Shown: one piece after another, positions 34,737 through 43,187 of the stretch
Numbering within the stretch: position 1 is the stretch's first letter
Layout of the letters: every line of letters begins with the position of its first letter
Source: Streptomyces sp. S4.7
GTDB taxonomy: Bacteria; Actinomycetota; Actinomycetes; Streptomycetales; Streptomycetaceae
DNA length: 64,000 nucleotides
Direction: 5' to 3'
Assembly (NCBI RefSeq): GCF_010384365.1
Contig: NZ_CP048397.1
Location: 2,480,001-2,544,000, forward strand
The notes under the pieces: model-generated
What the model was told of the DNA's origin: nothing
Seen by the model: only the letters and a program-made list of their open reading frames with translations
The model's database searches: none
Position numbers and translations under genes: made by a program

Positions 34737-34849
34737 CGTGAACCTCCTGACGAAGGAAGCCTCACCCGTCCGGCCGGATCCCGCATCCGCAGCGAGCCCG
34801 GAGAACCGTCGTATACAGCTGTGACCTGCGGATATTCAGTCAGATCCGG

Positions 34850-35629
34850 TCAGATCAAATCCACCAGATCGGCGATCGAGTCGACGATCGTGGAGGGCCG
34901 GAACGGATAGCGGTCGACATCGTCCGGCTTTGTCAGACCGGTCAGTACCAGGAAGGTCTCCATACCGGCCTCCAGCCCCGCCAGGACGTCGGTGTCCATC
35001 CGGTCGCCAATCATCGCGCTGGTCTCGGAGTGCGCGCCGATGGCGTTCAGCCCGGTCCGCATCATCAGCGGATTCGGCTTGCCCGCGAAGTACGGGGCCT
35101 TGCCGGTCGCCTTGGTGATCAGGGCGGCGACGGAACCGGCGGCGGGCAGCGGCCCCTCGGCCGACGGGCCCGTCTCGTCGGGATTGGTGCAGATGAAGCG
35201 GGCGCCGTCGTTGATCAGCCGGATCGCCTTGGTGAGGGATTCGAAGCTGTACGTGCGCGTCTCGCCGAGCACCACATAATCCGGGTCGTGGTCGGTGAGG
35301 ATGTAGCCGATGTCGTGCAGCGCGGTCGTGAGGCCGGCCTCGCCGATGACGTACGCGGTGCCGCCGGGACGCTGGACGTCCAGGAACTTGGCGGTCGCGA
35401 GCGCGGAGGTCCAGATGTTGTCCACGGGCACGGCGAGACCCATCCGGGACAGCCGGGCCTGGAGGTCGCGCGGGGTGTAGATCGAGTTGTTGGTGAGGAC
35501 GAGGAAGGGCTTGCCGGAGTCCCGCAGCCGCTTGATGAAGGCTTCGGCACCGGGGATGGGGATGCCTTCGTGGACGAGGACACCGTCCATGTCGGTGAGC
35601 CAGGACTCGATCGGCTTGCGATCTGACAT
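34850..35629 (-). CDS. HAD-IIA (NagD-like) phosphatase
   Basis: Cytoplasmic sugar- or nucleotide-phosphatase of HAD subfamily IIA, 259 residues. Catalytic DxD at 13-15 (WLTDMDGVLVHEG); motif II VLTNNSIYTPRDL; cap-C2 region; Lys in KPNPLMMRTGL; motif III MIGDRMDTDVLAG. Start has no strong ribosome site but matches family N-termini. NagD-group enzymes often have broad substrates. It is followed 113 bases later by the surface-protein gene and preceded by a solute-binding lipoprotein gene. Confidence 0.9.
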   Translation of the reverse strand: MSDRKPIESWLTDMDGVLVHEGIPIPGAEAFIKRLRDSGKPFLVLTNNSIYTPRDLQARLSRMGLAVPVDNIWTSALATAKFLDVQRPGGTAYVIGEAGLTTALHDIGYILTDHDPDYVVLGETRTYSFESLTKAIRLINDGARFICTNPDETGPSAEGPLPAAGSVAALITKATGKAPYFAGKPNPLMMRTGLNAIGAHSETSAMIGDRMDTDVLAGLEAGMETFLVLTGLTKPDDVDRYPFRPSTIVDSIADLVDLI

Positions 35630-35790
35630 GTGACGGACTCCTGCCGTACGCAGTGTGCTGGTGGCGCCGCGGGCACTGCTCCGTACCGCCCGGCGCCTCC
35701 AGCCTAATCAGGTGCCGATGATCGCGGGCCCCGGGAGGCACGGTCGGAGAGTGGTCTTCAGAAGGCCGGCCGTCCGTGCGGCCGCGCCCC

Positions 35791-36888
35791 TCAGTTGCCG
35801 GTGGCGGTCTTCCAGGCGTCGACGTACCCGTCGAGGCCGGACTCGATCTTCTCCCAGTTGGGTTCGAAGAGAGTGACACCGTCGATCAGCCTGGCCAGTT
35901 CGATGGCGTTCTCGTCGGTGGGTCTGATGTCCGTACGGGCGGGGAAGCCGCCGCCGATACCGCTGACCTGTCTCTGTGCCTTCTCGGTCAGCATGTAGTC
36001 GAGCAGCCTCTTGCCGTTCGCGCTGTGCGGGGCGTCCGCCACGACGCCGGCTCCGTAGTACATGGCGAACGTGGTCGGCTTGCCGCCCTCCTTCGCCGGG
36101 AACCAGATGGCGATGTTCGACAGGCTCTTGGACTGCTCGAAATTGGTCTGTACGTCGCCGTTCGCGACGAGGAGCTCGCCCTTGTCGACCTTGGGCGCGA
36201 GCTTGAAGGTGGAGGGGGTGGGGCCGACGTTGTTCTCTTCGAGCTTCCGCAGGTACTCCATCGCCGGCTTCTCGCCGCCGAAGTCGTTCATGGCCTTGAT
36301 GAGGAGGCCCGTGCCGTCGCCCGCGACTCCCGGGGTCGAGTACTGGAGCTTGTCCTTGTACTCGGGGTCCAGCAACTCCTCCCAGGTGGCCGGAGGTTCC
36401 GTCAGTTCCTTCTTGTTGTATATGAAGCCGAAGTAGTTGTTCACGACCGACGTCCATCTGTTGTCGACGGACTTGCCCGAACCGTGCACCCGGTCCGAGC
36501 CCTTGGGGTCGTACGACGCCAACAGCCCCTTGTGCTCGACCAGTTGGATGTACGGCGGCAGGACGATGATGAGATCGGCGCGGGTGTCGTTCTTCTCGCT
36601 GTCCACCCGGTCCGCCATCTCGCCGGAACCGCCCTCCTCGTACTTCACCTTGATGCCGGTGTCCTTCTCGAAGTCGGCGAAGACCTCGTCGTACCAGCCG
36701 TCGCCGTCGACGCCCTTGAGCCCGTCGGCGCTGTAGACGGTGACGACCTTCTCGCCGGAGGCGACCGAGCCGTCGCCGCACCCGGCGAGCGAGGCGGTCA
36801 GGGCGAGGCTGCCGACGACGGCCGTGAGGGGTCTGCGACAGCTTCGAGAGGTGAGGGCGTTGCGGGAGTTGAGGGCGTTGCGGGGCAT
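35791..36888 (-). CDS. orphan solute-binding lipoprotein (aminoethylphosphonate/iron type)
   Basis: Extracellular solute-binding protein, 365 residues, of the family covering Fe3+, thiamine and 2-aminoethylphosphonate binders. N-terminal signal with lipobox ALTASLAGC. Body: KVVTVYSADGLKGVDGDGWY, RADLIIVLPPYIQLVEHKG, WTSVVNNYFGFIYNKKEL, LLVANGDVQTNFEQSKSLSN and IAIWFPAKEGGKPTTFAMYY. Closest in feel to aminoethylphosphonate binders. No permease or ATPase gene lies beside it, so it may work with a transporter encoded elsewhere. The first 12 residues come from a short direct DNA repeat (NALNSRNAL). Confidence 0.82.
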   Translation of the reverse strand: MPRNALNSRNALTSRSCRRPLTAVVGSLALTASLAGCGDGSVASGEKVVTVYSADGLKGVDGDGWYDEVFADFEKDTGIKVKYEEGGSGEMADRVDSEKNDTRADLIIVLPPYIQLVEHKGLLASYDPKGSDRVHGSGKSVDNRWTSVVNNYFGFIYNKKELTEPPATWEELLDPEYKDKLQYSTPGVAGDGTGLLIKAMNDFGGEKPAMEYLRKLEENNVGPTPSTFKLAPKVDKGELLVANGDVQTNFEQSKSLSNIAIWFPAKEGGKPTTFAMYYGAGVVADAPHSANGKRLLDYMLTEKAQRQVSGIGGGFPARTDIRPTDENAIELARLIDGVTLFEPNWEKIESGLDGYVDAWKTATGN

Positions 36889-37148
36889 GACGGCTCGTAT
36901 CTCCTAGCGGGGGGCGGCTCGGGACGGGGACGGGCTGCGTCCCGTACCTCTGTGCACCGACACGCCCGCTCACCACCCGTAGATCACATGGGGACCCGCG
37001 GAGATGGCGATGTCGAGGACCACGCACGCGACTTCGTGGGTCGCGGGGATGGTCGGACTCCAGAATCGCTTCGTTCAGGCCCAGGACGAGCATGAGAGTA
37101 CCGCTCGCCGCACGCCCTGACTGCGCCCGCGCACGGATCAGGACAGGG

Positions 37149-38150
37149 TCAGCGGCGCTTGCGCGGGCGGCGGAGGCCGACGATCAGTGCGGCGCCGGCG
37201 ACGACGAATACGACGGCGGCGATCGCGGGGCCGGCGAGGGAGCCGGAGCCGGTGTCGGCGAGTGCGCCGATGCCCAGCGGCAGTGAAGAGTCCTTGCGGC
37301 CTTCGGAGTTGGGGGCGGGGGCAGTGGTGCCGCGCGGTTCACCGGTGCCGGGTTCCTTCCCGCCCTCGTGGCGGGGGCCGGCGCTGGGGTCGCCGGTGCT
37401 GGTGCTGGTGCCGGGGTCTGAGCCGGAGTCCGTGCCGGGGTCCGAGCGGTGGTCTTGGCGCGGGCCCGTACCGCGTACGGAGAAGCGGTAGTCGTTCGAC
37501 TCCCCCACCCAGTCGCCGTCACCGCCGCGCCGCTGCACCGTCGCCGTGTTCGCCACGACGCTGTTGGACACGGCGGCGGCCGTGAAGGCAAGCCTCGCGC
37601 GCACGGTGACGGTCTGTCGGCCCGGGACCGCGAAGCCGGGGAAGCCGCCTTCGAGGACGGCGATGGTCTCGTCCTCGTCGGACTTCTCCAGCGACATGGT
37701 CCGCCAGCGGCCCTTGTCGTCGGTGAGCTGGAGCCGGACCTGAGCCGCGGTGAGGGACCGGTGCCGGTCGCTGAGAACGATGACCGGGTGGATGTTGTGG
37801 CACGCCTCGGCGGTGCTGTTGGTGAGATCGATGGACCAGGTCTGCGGCGGGCCGCCGGGGAGGTACTCGTCCGGGCCGCCGTGGATGCGTGTGTCGATGG
37901 GAAAGTCCGGATCGGACGCCCTGCCGCAACTCGGCTGCCGGTCGGCCCCGGGCCCCGCCCCGTCGCCCGCATCCGCATCCGCATCCGCATCCGTGTTCCC
38001 GTCCTCGTCCTCGTCCTCGTTCGATACGGCGGCGGTCGCGGTCGCCGCGGGCAGCAACGGGGGCACGATGGTGCCGGCGGTGACACCGGCCGCCCCGATG
38101 ACTGCGGTGACGGCGGTGACGAGGACGGGACGCAGTCGCATGGATCGCAT
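37149..38150 (-). CDS. LADTG-type wall-anchored surface protein
   Basis: Secreted protein of 333 residues, function unknown. Signal peptide (VLVTAVTAVIGAAGVTAGTI), an acidic repeat tract (NTDADADADAGDG), a beta-rich domain of about 150 residues (QTWSIDLTNSTAEACHNIHP, QTVTVRARLAFTAAAVSNS), a Ser/Gly/Pro/Asp-rich spacer and the C-terminal sorting signal LADTG, hydrophobic helix, RRPRKRR. LAXTG is the motif recognised by Streptomyces class E sortases, so it is likely linked to peptidoglycan. No class E sortase gene is in this window. The ribosome site (AAAGG) is modest. Confidence 0.82.
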   Translation of the reverse strand: MRSMRLRPVLVTAVTAVIGAAGVTAGTIVPPLLPAATATAAVSNEDEDEDGNTDADADADAGDGAGPGADRQPSCGRASDPDFPIDTRIHGGPDEYLPGGPPQTWSIDLTNSTAEACHNIHPVIVLSDRHRSLTAAQVRLQLTDDKGRWRTMSLEKSDEDETIAVLEGGFPGFAVPGRQTVTVRARLAFTAAAVSNSVVANTATVQRRGGDGDWVGESNDYRFSVRGTGPRQDHRSDPGTDSGSDPGTSTSTGDPSAGPRHEGGKEPGTGEPRGTTAPAPNSEGRKDSSLPLGIGALADTGSGSLAGPAIAAVVFVVAGAALIVGLRRPRKRR

Positions 38151-38409
38151 GGGTGGGTGCCTTTGCTGATCGCGAAGCGGTCGGGCATGGAGGACACCCC
38201 CGACGCTGCCACGGTCCGGCGGCCGGCTCGTGAAGCCACATCCACCTCCGACCCGAAAATCACACAACCCCACCCCAACGGCCCCACTGCCGCCCCCCTG
38301 ATCCACCACGCACCGCCACCCCCACCCGGCACAGCCACCCCCGCTGCCACACCGCACTCGGAGGCAAACCACCCATCACCCGCGTCAACAACCCTCCAGG
38401 TCAATACAC

Positions 38410-39699
38410 CTAGCCCCCCACCGACACCCGCCCCCGCCCCCGCCCAAATACCCGCGCGTGACCGAACACCGGCGCCAGCACCAACTGCGCCGCCCCCTCC
38501 GCCACCGAATGCACGCCGCCGTCAGCCATCCCCACCGGCACCACAGGCCCCCGCGCCCGCTCCTCCAGCACCGCCCCGACTCCCGACACGAAGCGCTCCT
38601 CCGCCGCCGCGACCGCGCGCCCACCCAGCAGCACCCGGTCGATGTCCAGGAGCCCGACGAGATTCGCCGCCCCGGCGCCGAGCACCCGCGCCGCCTCCGC
38701 CAGGTCGCCGCGCGCGACCGCCGCCATGCAGAGCGCCTCGATGCAGCCGCGGTTCCCGCAGTCGCACGGCGGCCCGTCGAGCTGGATCACCTGGTGCCCG
38801 AACTCACCCGCCCCCGTACGGTCGCCCCGGTAGAGCGCGCCGCCCAGTACGAGGCCCGCGCCCAGACCCGTACCGAGGTGGAGGTACGCGAACGAGTCGC
38901 CGGGCCCCCGCAGCGCGAGCCCGAGCGCGGCGGCGTTGGTGTCCTTGTCCAGGACCACCGGCAGGCCGAGGCGGTCGGCGAGCGTCTCGCGCAGCGGAAA
39001 GCCGTCCCAGCGGGGAAAGCCGGTGACGCGCCCCAGTACTCCTGTCGCGTGGTCGAGCGGGCCCGGCAGGGCGACACCCACGCCCAGCAGCCGCCCCGGA
39101 CTCGCCGCGCCGGGAGTCTCCGTGACGCGCTCCGCCTCCGCCCGTACCGACTCCACCTGCCCCGCCGCGGTCTCGACGACCTCGGCCGCCGCGGCCCCCA
39201 GGTCGAACGGTGCCGTACGGACCGCGACCGGGGTGCCCGCCAGGTCGACCACGACGGCCGTCAGCTCGTCGCGGTCCAGGTGCAGGCCCACCGCGTGCGC
39301 GGCGGAGGGGACGAGGCACAGGACGGTCCGGGGTTTGCCGCCGGTGGACGCCCGCTGGCCGACGCCGGCCGCCAGCCCCTCCGTACGGAGCCTGGCCGTG
39401 ATCTTGCTGACCGCCTGGGGGGTGAGACCGGTGGATTCGGCGAGTTCGAGGCGGCTGATACCGCCCTCCCCCGCCGTACGGAGCAGGTCCAGCACCAGCG
39501 CGGAGTTGTGGCTGCGCAGCGACGGCAGGTTCGCACCGGTCTGCGGGCTCGGGTTCACGCCGGTACGGATACCCGCCGGTACACCCGCGCCCGCTTCCAC
39601 ATCCGCCCCGGCTTCCGCACACCCGGTCTCCGCGCCCGCATCCGCACCCACACCCGCCTCCACCCCCGCGCTCCCCCGTCCGCCGTCACTGTCCGACAT
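38410..39699 (-). CDS. ROK-family transcriptional regulator
   Basis: Repressor with an N-terminal MarR-like winged helix and a ROK sugar-kinase-like domain. After a low-complexity Ala/Gly/Glu leader (about 1-55), the helix-turn-helix is ISRLELAESTGLTPQAVSKI; the ROK part has LLGVGVALPGPLDHATGVLG, YLHLGTGLGAGLVLGG, and the zinc motif CDCGNRGCIEALC. 429 residues. ATG 39699 is used; the long in-frame extension upstream runs antisense to the oxidoreductase gene and is not coding. Divergent from that gene, sharing a short region with a possible operator, so it probably regulates it. Confidence 0.87.
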   Translation of the reverse strand: MSDSDGGRGSAGVEAGVGADAGAETGCAEAGADVEAGAGVPAGIRTGVNPSPQTGANLPSLRSHNSALVLDLLRTAGEGGISRLELAESTGLTPQAVSKITARLRTEGLAAGVGQRASTGGKPRTVLCLVPSAAHAVGLHLDRDELTAVVVDLAGTPVAVRTAPFDLGAAAAEVVETAAGQVESVRAEAERVTETPGAASPGRLLGVGVALPGPLDHATGVLGRVTGFPRWDGFPLRETLADRLGLPVVLDKDTNAAALGLALRGPGDSFAYLHLGTGLGAGLVLGGALYRGDRTGAGEFGHQVIQLDGPPCDCGNRGCIEALCMAAVARGDLAEAARVLGAGAANLVGLLDIDRVLLGGRAVAAAEERFVSGVGAVLEERARGPVVPVGMADGGVHSVAEGAAQLVLAPVFGHARVFGRGRGRVSVGG

Positions 39700-39760
39700 C
39701 GCTGTCTCCACTGTCACCACTGTTGCCCACGGTGTCATTGTTCCCGGCGCTTGCACTATG

Positions 39761-39773
39761 GCAACACCGTTGC
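39761..39773. promoter_or_regulatory. possible ROK operator
   Basis: GCAAC-ACC-GTTGC inverted repeat, 14 bases before the oxidoreductase start, in the 87-base divergent region. A related GTTGCCCACGGTG half lies at about 39722. Position and symmetry suggest a repressor site. Confidence 0.4.
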
Positions 39774-39786
39774 TTAAGTGGAACGC

Positions 39787-40887
39787 ATGACTGGCACCGG
39801 CACCCCTCAGCGCGTCGCACTCGTGGGCTACGGCCTCGCGGGCTCCGTCTTCCACGCCCCGCTGATCTCCGCGACCGAGGACCTGGTCCTCGACACGGTC
39901 GTCACCTCGAACCCGGAGCGCCAGGCGCAGGCGCGCGCCGAGTTCCCCGGCGTCCGCTTCGCGGTGTCGCCGGACGAGCTCTGGGAGCGCGCGGACGAGC
40001 TGGACCTGGTCGTGATCGCGTCGCCGAACAAGACGCACGTCCCGATCGCGACCGCCGCCCTGAAGGCGGGCCTGCCGGTCGTGGTGGACAAGCCGATCGC
40101 CGGTACCGCCGCCGAGGCGCGCGAACTCGCCGCTCTCGCCGAGGAGCGCGGCCTGCTGCTCTCCGTCTTCCAGAACCGCCGCTGGGACAACGACTTCCTC
40201 ACTCTCGCCCGCCTCGTCGCGGGCGGCGAGCTGGGCGACGTACAGCGCTTCGAATCGCGGTTCGAGCGGTGGCGGCCACAGACCAAGGGCGGCTGGCGTG
40301 AGTCGGGGGTGCCGGAAGAGATCGGAGGGCTGCTCTACGACCTGGGCAGCCATGTCGTGGACCAGGCGCTGGTGCTGTTCGGTCCGGCGGCGCTGGTGTA
40401 CGCGGAGTCCGACGTACGCAGGCCCGGTGCCGCGGCCGACGACGACACCTTCATCGCGCTCACGCACACGAGCGGTGTGCGCTCGCATCTGTACGTCAGC
40501 GCCACCACGGCCCAACTCGGCCCGCGCTTCCGGGTACTGGGCTCGAAGGCGGGCTATGTGAAGTACGGTCTCGACCCGCAGGAGGCCGATCTGCGCGGCG
40601 GCAGGCGTCCCAACACCCCGGATTCCGCCGGGAACTGGGGTCTGGAGCCCGAGTCGCTGTGGGGCCGTATCGGGGCCGGCGAGTCCCCGGCGACGGGTGG
40701 CGGCCACCCGGTGGAGAACACGCCCGGCGACTACCCGGCCTTCTACGCGGGGGTCGCGCGAGCACTGCGCGAGGGTGCGCCGCCGCCGGTGACGGCGCAC
40801 GAGGCAGCCGCGGCGCTCGACGTCCTGGAGGCGGCGCGCCGCTCCGCCCGCGAGGGTGTCACGGTCGCGATCGGAGCCTCGTCATGA
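39787..40887 (+). CDS. Gfo/Idh/MocA-family oxidoreductase
   Basis: NAD(P)-dependent dehydrogenase of sugar-like substrates, 366 residues. Rossmann motif VALVGYGLAGSVFHAPLI; EKP-like motif VVVDKPIAGTAAEA; nucleotide-side loop VVIASPNKTHVPIA; C-terminal beta domain with YDLGSHVVDQALVLFG holding the His. ATG 39787 is chosen; GTG 39778 is in frame. No clear ribosome site, so a leaderless or near-leaderless transcript is possible. Ends in ATGA overlap with the UPF0303 gene. Confidence 0.9.
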   Translation: MTGTGTPQRVALVGYGLAGSVFHAPLISATEDLVLDTVVTSNPERQAQARAEFPGVRFAVSPDELWERADELDLVVIASPNKTHVPIATAALKAGLPVVVDKPIAGTAAEARELAALAEERGLLLSVFQNRRWDNDFLTLARLVAGGELGDVQRFESRFERWRPQTKGGWRESGVPEEIGGLLYDLGSHVVDQALVLFGPAALVYAESDVRRPGAAADDDTFIALTHTSGVRSHLYVSATTAQLGPRFRVLGSKAGYVKYGLDPQEADLRGGRRPNTPDSAGNWGLEPESLWGRIGAGESPATGGGHPVENTPGDYPAFYAGVARALREGAPPPVTAHEAAAALDVLEAARRSAREGVTVAIGASS

Positions 40888-41375
40888 CGGCGACCCAGGA
40901 CCGTCCCTTCCCGACGGTGGCCGAACTGGAGGCGCAGGACGCCCGGTTGGTCCTGCCGCACTTCACGTACGACGACGCGTGGGCGCTCGGCAGCCTGCTG
41001 GTCGAGCTGTCGCGTGAGCGCGAGGCGCCGGTCGCGATCGACATCCGCCGGGGCGCCCAGCAGCTGTTCCGCTGCGCGCTGCCGGGCTCGTCGGCGGACA
41101 ACGACGCCTGGATCGACCGCAAGCGGCGGGTGGTCGAGCGGTACGGCGAGAGTTCGTTCCTGGTCGGTACGCGCTTCCGCGCCAAGGGCACCACGTTCGA
41201 GGACTCCTCGCGCCTGGACCCGGACCGGTACGCGGCCCACGGCGGCTCGTTCCCGATCACGGTGCGGGGCGCGGGAGTTGTCGGCACGGTGACGGTCTCG
41301 GGGCTCCCTCAGGAGGAGGACCACGCGCTGGTGGTGCAGGCCCTGGAGCGGACGCTGGCGGAGTCCGGGAGCTGA
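40884..41375 (+). CDS. UPF0303 / heme-degrading-domain (HbpS-like) protein
   Basis: Soluble protein of 163 residues from the UPF0303 group, related to GlcG/HbpS folds. Landmarks: LPHFTYDDAWALGSLLVELS, VAIDIRRGAQQLFRCALPGS, DNDAWIDRKRRVVERYGESS and PITVRGAGVVGTVTVSGLPQ. Start overlaps the oxidoreductase stop (ATGA), so it is co-translated and likely serves the same pathway. Biochemical role unestablished; heme binding is known only for some relatives. Confidence 0.85.
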   Translation: MTATQDRPFPTVAELEAQDARLVLPHFTYDDAWALGSLLVELSREREAPVAIDIRRGAQQLFRCALPGSSADNDAWIDRKRRVVERYGESSFLVGTRFRAKGTTFEDSSRLDPDRYAAHGGSFPITVRGAGVVGTVTVSGLPQEEDHALVVQALERTLAESGS

Positions 41376-41434
41376 CGCACCGCCGACCCGCACCACAGAC
41401 CCGCACCGCCGACCCGCGTTCTCCCGGAGCTCGT

Positions 41435-42028
41435 TCAGGTCTTGATCTCGCGGAAGCCCGGCACGCTCGCGACGAGGAGCGTGCCGTCCCACAGCCGCAG
41501 CGCGTCCTCGGGGCCCGGCGTCTCCGTGACGACCGGGCCGAAGAACGCGTGCCGGGAGCCGGAGGGGTGGGTGACGGCGAGGACCGGCGTACCCACCTCT
41601 CCGACGACGAGGCCCATCGCTTCGTCGTGCGAGGCCCTGAGCGCAGCGTCGTGGTCGGTGGTCGGGCCCGCCTCGGCCAGTGCCACCGGCAGCCCGGCGG
41701 CGCCCAGGGCCTCGACGAGATCACCGATCCACTCCCGCCGCCCGCCGTCCTCGGCGGTCCACAGCGCGTCGTAGAACCTCCCGAGCGCCGTGTGCCCGTA
41801 CGCCGTCTGGATCGCGGCGCAGACGCTGGCGGGGATCCAGAGGTACCCCTCCTCGTCGCCCTCGGGGTCGACGTCCCTGCCCTCGTTCAGCACCGAGAGG
41901 CTCATCACGCGCCAGCGGATGTCGACCGGGCGCTGTCCGGCGACGGCGGTGATCCACGTCGCGGTGACCCGGCTGAGCGGGCACGCGGGGTCGAACCAGA
42001 AGTCGACGGTCCGTCGCTCCGTGACCAT
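41435..42028 (-). CDS. DsbA-family (Rv2466c-like) protein with single active-site Cys
   Basis: Thioredoxin-fold protein of the mycothiol-dependent nitroreductase/DsbA group, 197 residues. N-terminus RRTVDFWFDPACPLSRVTAT matches the family's WFDPxCPWC region, but the second Cys is Ser (CPLS), leaving one thiol. cis-Pro segment VGEVGTPVLAVTHP and C-terminal AFFGPVVTETP are present. ATG 42028 follows GGGAGGGAG. A monothiol mechanism through mycothiol is possible, loss of activity also. Confidence 0.85.
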   Translation of the reverse strand: MVTERRTVDFWFDPACPLSRVTATWITAVAGQRPVDIRWRVMSLSVLNEGRDVDPEGDEEGYLWIPASVCAAIQTAYGHTALGRFYDALWTAEDGGRREWIGDLVEALGAAGLPVALAEAGPTTDHDAALRASHDEAMGLVVGEVGTPVLAVTHPSGSRHAFFGPVVTETPGPEDALRLWDGTLLVASVPGFREIKT

Positions 42029-42074
42029 CGGGTGCTCCCTCCCGTCGGTCCGACCCCGCCCAAGTCCCGCCGGG

Positions 42075-42932
42075 TTACGCGTCCTTGAGTTCCTGTCGCT
42101 GGCGCCCCAGGCCCCCGATCTCCAGCTCGACGACGTCCCCGGCCCGCAGGTACGGCTTCGGCTCCGGCTGCCCGAGCGCGACGCCCGCCGGCGTACCGGT
42201 GTTGATGACGTCACCGGGGTACAGCGTCATGAACTGGCTGACATAGCGCACCACTTCGGCCACCGGGAAGATCTGCTCGGCCGTCGTGCCATTCTGCTTC
42301 CGCTCCCCGTTGACGGACAGCCTGAGCGACAGCGCCTGCGGGTCGGGCACCTCGTCGGCGGTCACGAGCCAGGGGCCCAGCGGGTTGAACGTCTCGCAGT
42401 TCTTGCCCTTGTCCCACTGGCCGCCGCGCTCGATCTGGAACTCGCGCTCGGAGACGTCGTGGGAGACGGCGTAGCCCGCGACATGCGTCAGGGCCTCCTC
42501 CCTGGACTCCAGGTAGCGGGCGGTGCGGCCGATGACGACGGCCAGCTCCACCTCCCAGTCCGTCTTGACGCTCTTGCGCGGTACGAGGACGGTGTCGTCC
42601 GGGCCGACGACGGTGTCCGGCGCCTTGAAGAAGATGATCGGCTCGGTCGGGATGTCCGCGCCCGTCTCGCGCGCGTGGTCGTGGTAGTTCAGCCCGATGC
42701 ACACGATCTTGCCGATCCGGCCGACCGGTGGTCCGGTGCGCAGTCCGGCCGGGTCGACGACGGGCAGCTCGCCGGACGCGGCGGCGGCCCGGATCCGGTC
42801 GAGCGCGGCCTCGTCGGCGAGCAGTGCGCCGTCGATGTCAGTGACGAGTCCGGACAGGTCCCTGAGGGTTCCGTCCTGGTCGAGCAGTGCGGGGCGCTCC
42901 GCGCCCGCCGTACCGACACGCAGCAGCTTCAT
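42075..42932 (-). CDS. fumarylacetoacetate hydrolase-family protein
   Basis: Metal-dependent hydrolase/decarboxylase/isomerase, 285 residues. FAH core: CIGLNYHDHARETGADIPTE, IIFFKAPDTVVGPDDTVLVP, DWEVELAVVIGRTARYL (metal-binding Glu and Asp), HVAGYAVSHDVSEREFQ, GPWLVTADEVPDP and GDVINTGTPAGVALGQ. Common in aromatic and sugar-acid breakdown. Lies 46 bases downstream-in-order of nothing obvious: the DsbA-like gene follows it on the same strand. Substrate unknown. Confidence 0.9.
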   Translation of the reverse strand: MKLLRVGTAGAERPALLDQDGTLRDLSGLVTDIDGALLADEAALDRIRAAAASGELPVVDPAGLRTGPPVGRIGKIVCIGLNYHDHARETGADIPTEPIIFFKAPDTVVGPDDTVLVPRKSVKTDWEVELAVVIGRTARYLESREEALTHVAGYAVSHDVSEREFQIERGGQWDKGKNCETFNPLGPWLVTADEVPDPQALSLRLSVNGERKQNGTTAEQIFPVAEVVRYVSQFMTLYPGDVINTGTPAGVALGQPEPKPYLRAGDVVELEIGGLGRQRQELKDA

Positions 42933-43092
42933 GGTCTGTTCTCCCTCTGGTCGAGCGGATCGACCTGGTCGAGCGGGGGCCCGCCGACGGGTCGCGGCCA
43001 TCGGCGGATCGGCTGATCCTCCAAGACATCCGATCACTCCGCAAGACCCCGTTCACACCCTGGACCACGACCGCCCCGCCACAGCGGCCGTC

Positions 43093-43136
43093 GCCCGCCC
43101 GCCCGCCTGCCCGCCCGCCTGCCCGCCTGCCCGCCT
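43093..43136. repeat. degenerate CCCGCC/GCCTG simple repeat
   Basis: About 44 bases of imperfect GCCC-GCCT units in the gap between the FAH-family and YidC genes. No coding or hairpin role is visible. Confidence 0.7.
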
Positions 43137-43187
43137 CGTCACGGCGACCGCCGCGCCTCGTCGGATGGCCTCCGGTCCGCGCCCGCG

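Noticed and set aside
37965..38025. GCATCC and GTCCTC tandem repeats as a CRISPR or regulatory array
   Set aside because: They are in-frame low-complexity codons giving an acidic Asp/Ala/Glu tract.
39700..40800. N-terminal extension of the ROK regulator to 796 codons
   Set aside because: The extra part is antisense to a well-supported Gfo/Idh gene and lacks domain character.
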